A stretch of DNA of 43,958 bases. It comes from Thermocrinis sp. Lineage in GTDB: Bacteria; Aquificota; Aquificia; Aquificales; Aquificaceae. Location: the NCBI GenBank assembly GCA_028276475.1, contig JAPYWH010000011.1, positions 1 to 43,958 of the forward strand. Direction: 5' to 3'. A program made the position numbers and the translations under genes. Shown here in pieces: positions 41,886-43,958 of the stretch (positions are counted from its first letter, which is position 1; every line of letters begins with the position of its first letter). Under the pieces are notes generated by a model. The model was not told where the DNA came from and did no database searches. It saw only the letters and a list, made by a program, of their open reading frames with translations.

Positions 41886-43864
41886 AAAATCTCTCCCTTG
41901 CCCTGCTTCTTGCCTTTTTTGTGTCTTTAATTCCTCACATTGTGGAAATATACAATTACTTTAAACATCAGGATATTTACTTTTTGGACCGCAAGCCCTT
42001 TATTCAAAACCCCGATGGCTACTTTTTTGGAAGGCTTGCCAAGGACTTCAAAGGGGGAGAGGATGTTCTAAGAAACTTTCCGGAGGGTGGTGTAAAGTAT
42101 GACTATCCACCTTTGATAAGTTTTATGTATGGAATTCTTTTAAGGCTAACAGGCATTGACATAGAGTGGCTTGGCTTTTGGCTTTCGCCCATCTTCGGAA
42201 GCCTGTTTGTTATCCCTTTTGTTTTATTTTGGCACAGGCTTGGGAACCTCTGGGTGGGCTTTGCGGGTGCGGTCCTAACCGCCCTGTCTTCTGCTTACTA
42301 TACCAGGGTTTTTGTCCTTGACTTGGACACAGACAACTTAAACCTTTTCTTTATCTTCAGCATTGCCCTCTTTTTACTGCTTGCCTACCAAAAGAAAGAC
42401 AGCTGGCATGCTTACCTTTTTGTTGCCATTGCTGTGCTTTTTAGTCTTCTGTTTTATTGGTGGTATGCCCATCCGGAGTTTTTTGTTTTGCAGTTTCTTG
42501 GGTTTTTGGTTTTGGCACTGCAAAACAGAAGGCTCTTTTATGCAGGATTGACGGGGCTTTTGTTTCTGTGGGTTTTAATCTCTTTTATGGCGGGCTATCC
42601 TTTAGGTATGGACATCTTGGGCAGGCTTTTTCTTTACTTTGGCATTCCTATCTCTCCGGTGGAAAGCAAGAACGTGCCAGAGGTTTTAAAGACCATCTCC
42701 GAGCAGGGTAGGGTTTCTTTTTTGCGTAGCTACTCTTTGTATTTTTCCTCCGAATTTCCCTTTTACATAGCCTTAATTTTTCTGCCCTTGCTGTTTTTTA
42801 GGTTTTTCAAAGGACAGTTATTGCTTTTGCCCCTTTATGTCCTCTTGGTTTTGAGTGTGGTAAAGGGAAGCATAAGGGTTTATATGTATTCTGCGCCTGT
42901 GCTCGCAATGGGCTTTGCCTACGGCGTCTTTCTCATTTCAAGGCTTTCAAACTTTTTGGAAAAGAGAAGTTTAAAGCTCTTTGTGGGTGGGTTTTTCCCT
43001 CCTTTGATGCTCATGTCTGCCATAAATTGGTTTAGCCTGATAGACAGAATGCCCGGCTTTTTTATCAGCAAAGAAGTAGTCAAGGACCTCCAAAGGTTGA
43101 AGGAACTAACACCCAAAGACGCAAAAATTCTCAGCTGGTGGGATTATGGTTATCCTATAGTTTATTACTCCCAGAGGGCTGTTTTTCACGATGGGGGAAC
43201 CCAGTTTTCCATAAAGACGCCCCTCATAGCCTACGCCCTTTTACAAGAGGAAAAAACCGCCCACAAACTCTTTTTGTGCATCTCCGACCCCCTTTTCAAT
43301 AATCATGCTTGGGAAAAATTAAAAACTCTTGGGCTTTATAAAGCCTTGGAGCAATCTGCCAAGGAGTGCCAAGTTAAGCCCTACGGAAAAATATACCTTT
43401 TGATTACAGAAGACATGCTTAGCAAAACCCAACCCATGCAACAGCTCGCCTACGGAAAGGGTTCAACCCTTCTCAAACTTCCACCCTGCGAGAGAGATTG
43501 TAAAACAGAGCTAAACAGGAATGCTGGCACATACACCCAAACTGTTGGCAAATCTTCCACAGAATACTCAGTTAAAGAAGTTTTTTGGATAGAGGAAGGG
43601 GGCAAGGTAAAAAGGGAAAACTTTAACAATCCCAAGGGCGGAACCCTCTACTTGGTGAAAAAAGGTGGAACAATCTACGGCTTTTTTGTTGGAGAAAAAT
43701 TAAAAAATTCCGCCCTTTTGAGCCTATACACCATAAGAAAAGACAGGGAGGGCTTTAGGCTGGTTTATGATAACTTTCCTTACAGCGTGCTGTATGAGAT
43801 TATCTCATCCAAACCGCCTCAACCCTTGACCTTGAGCCCTGAGGACCGTCTGCATCTGAAATGA
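41882..43864 (+). CDS. STT3/PglB-type oligosaccharyltransferase
   Basis: The 660-residue membrane protein has about 11-13 helices in the first 390 residues and a C-terminal periplasmic domain. The first metal-binding acid is in NPDGYFFGR (Asp45), the second in DLDTDN (149-151), and a loop Glu (TISE, near 274) could be the EL5 residue. [14 protein letters not shown] is the conserved helix, and the sequon-binding WWDYGY lies at 419-424. Such enzymes move a lipid-linked glycan to Asn in N-X-S/T. It is coupled to the second pilin (ATGA overlap). No glycosyltransferases or flippase are in the window. Confidence 0.9.
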   Translation: MKNLSLALLLAFFVSLIPHIVEIYNYFKHQDIYFLDRKPFIQNPDGYFFGRLAKDFKGGEDVLRNFPEGGVKYDYPPLISFMYGILLRLTGIDIEWLGFWLSPIFGSLFVIPFVLFWHRLGNLWVGFAGAVLTALSSAYYTRVFVLDLDTDNLNLFFIFSIALFLLLAYQKKDSWHAYLFVAIAVLFSLLFYWWYAHPEFFVLQFLGFLVLALQNRRLFYAGLTGLLFLWVLISFMAGYPLGMDILGRLFLYFGIPISPVESKNVPEVLKTISEQGRVSFLRSYSLYFSSEFPFYIALIFLPLLFFRFFKGQLLLLPLYVLLVLSVVKGSIRVYMYSAPVLAMGFAYGVFLISRLSNFLEKRSLKLFVGGFFPPLMLMSAINWFSLIDRMPGFFISKEVVKDLQRLKELTPKDAKILSWWDYGYPIVYYSQRAVFHDGGTQFSIKTPLIAYALLQEEKTAHKLFLCISDPLFNNHAWEKLKTLGLYKALEQSAKECQVKPYGKIYLLITEDMLSKTQPMQQLAYGKGSTLLKLPPCERDCKTELNRNAGTYTQTVGKSSTEYSVKEVFWIEEGGKVKRENFNNPKGGTLYLVKKGGTIYGFFVGEKLKNSALLSLYTIRKDREGFRLVYDNFPYSVLYEIISSKPPQPLTLSPEDRLHLK

Positions 43865-43958
43865 TTGAGTATATGAATCCCCTTCCGCCCGCTTGAGGTC
43901 TGGAGTAAGCAACCCCAGATACAACATCGCCCGGTGGAGAAGTATAACCCCTCAGGCA
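43800..43958 (-). CDS. C-terminus of a minus-strand gene entering the window (possibly a PilX-like pilus protein)
   Basis: A minus-strand frame is open from the window edge to a TAA at 43800, giving 52 residues with protein-like composition. It contains PPGDVVSGVAYSRPQAGG and [19 protein letters not shown], and ends in VEAVWMR. The ending recalls PilX-type minor-pilus proteins, but this is only an impression. It overlaps the end of the oligosaccharyltransferase gene by 65 bp in the opposite direction. Confidence 0.5.
   Translation of the reverse strand, partial: CLRGYTSPPGDVVSGVAYSRPQAGGRGFIYSIISDADGPQGSRSRVEAVWMR

Noticed and set aside
1-43958. CRISPR arrays, insertion sequences or rRNA genes
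   Set aside because: No regularly spaced repeats, transposase motifs, terminal inverted repeats or rRNA-like stretches were seen on either strand.

Overview
The window is a gene-dense piece (little non-coding DNA, many 1-20 bp overlaps) of a thermophilic Aquificales genome, probably family Aquificaceae (Hydrogenobacter/Thermocrinis/Aquifex relatives). The best evidence is a thioredoxin-like [2Fe-2S] ferredoxin at 27260-27592 that reads almost like the Aquifex aeolicus protein from memory, an F-type c subunit with a cleavable-looking signal peptide, and rpmH running straight into yidD with no rnpA between them, as expected for a lineage that uses the protein-only HARP RNase P. Heptose (LPS), secretin and PilQ-type genes show a Gram-negative envelope.

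Layout. Positions 1-10772 are one long minus-strand run, transcribed as atpB, atpE, rpmH, yidD, yidC, hldD, a PhoR-like kinase, phoU, tmk, glgA, hldE, a DNA methyltransferase, a BsaWI-like restriction enzyme and carB (cut by the window edge). The restriction-modification pair sits inside this housekeeping run, and the methyltransferase carries an N-terminal DCD/EVE-like domain. Positions 10811-14378 are plus: a small basic protein, lpd, nrnA, a NifU-type Fe-S protein and two small membrane proteins. Positions 14371-19390 are minus: uppS, cdsA, secretin, an RDD-like protein, nfeD. Positions 19585-21897 are plus: murE, a small unknown and radC. The section 21894-27592 is mixed: mtnP, a methyltransferase, an AI-2E family transporter, smpB, then an htpX-ADP-ribosylglycohydrolase-hfq operon and the ferredoxin. 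Positions 27731-31751 are a flagellar filament operon (flagellin behind a sigma-28 promoter, flaG, fliD, fliS, a FliT-like protein). Positions 31738-40858 are mostly minus: a secreted propeller-like protein, leuB, ccdA, aldehyde dehydrogenase, class II aldolase, glmU, nadA, rlmB and a small unknown, with one plus-strand tRNA-Lys and one small plus ORF. Positions 40993-43864 hold two six-cysteine type IV pilins and, overlapping the second by 4 bp, an STT3/PglB-type oligosaccharyltransferase; a partial minus ORF enters from the right edge.

Most notable observations: (1) a pilin-pilin-oligosaccharyltransferase operon with Asn-X-Ser/Thr sequons in both pilins, suggesting dedicated pilin N-glycosylation; (2) a DCD/EVE-like domain fused to the methyltransferase of a type II restriction system; (3) a recurrent gene-start architecture in which a TATAAT/TAAAAT box lies only 6-10 nt before the start codon with no Shine-Dalgarno sequence, suggesting leaderless mRNAs for at least a dozen transcription-unit heads, while internal genes often have GGAGG sites; (4) a two-repeat Pho-box-like element upstream of phoU; and (5) an unexplained structured intergenic region between uppS and murE. 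No CRISPR array, insertion sequence or rRNA was seen. All calls are from reading the sequence; no database search was run.
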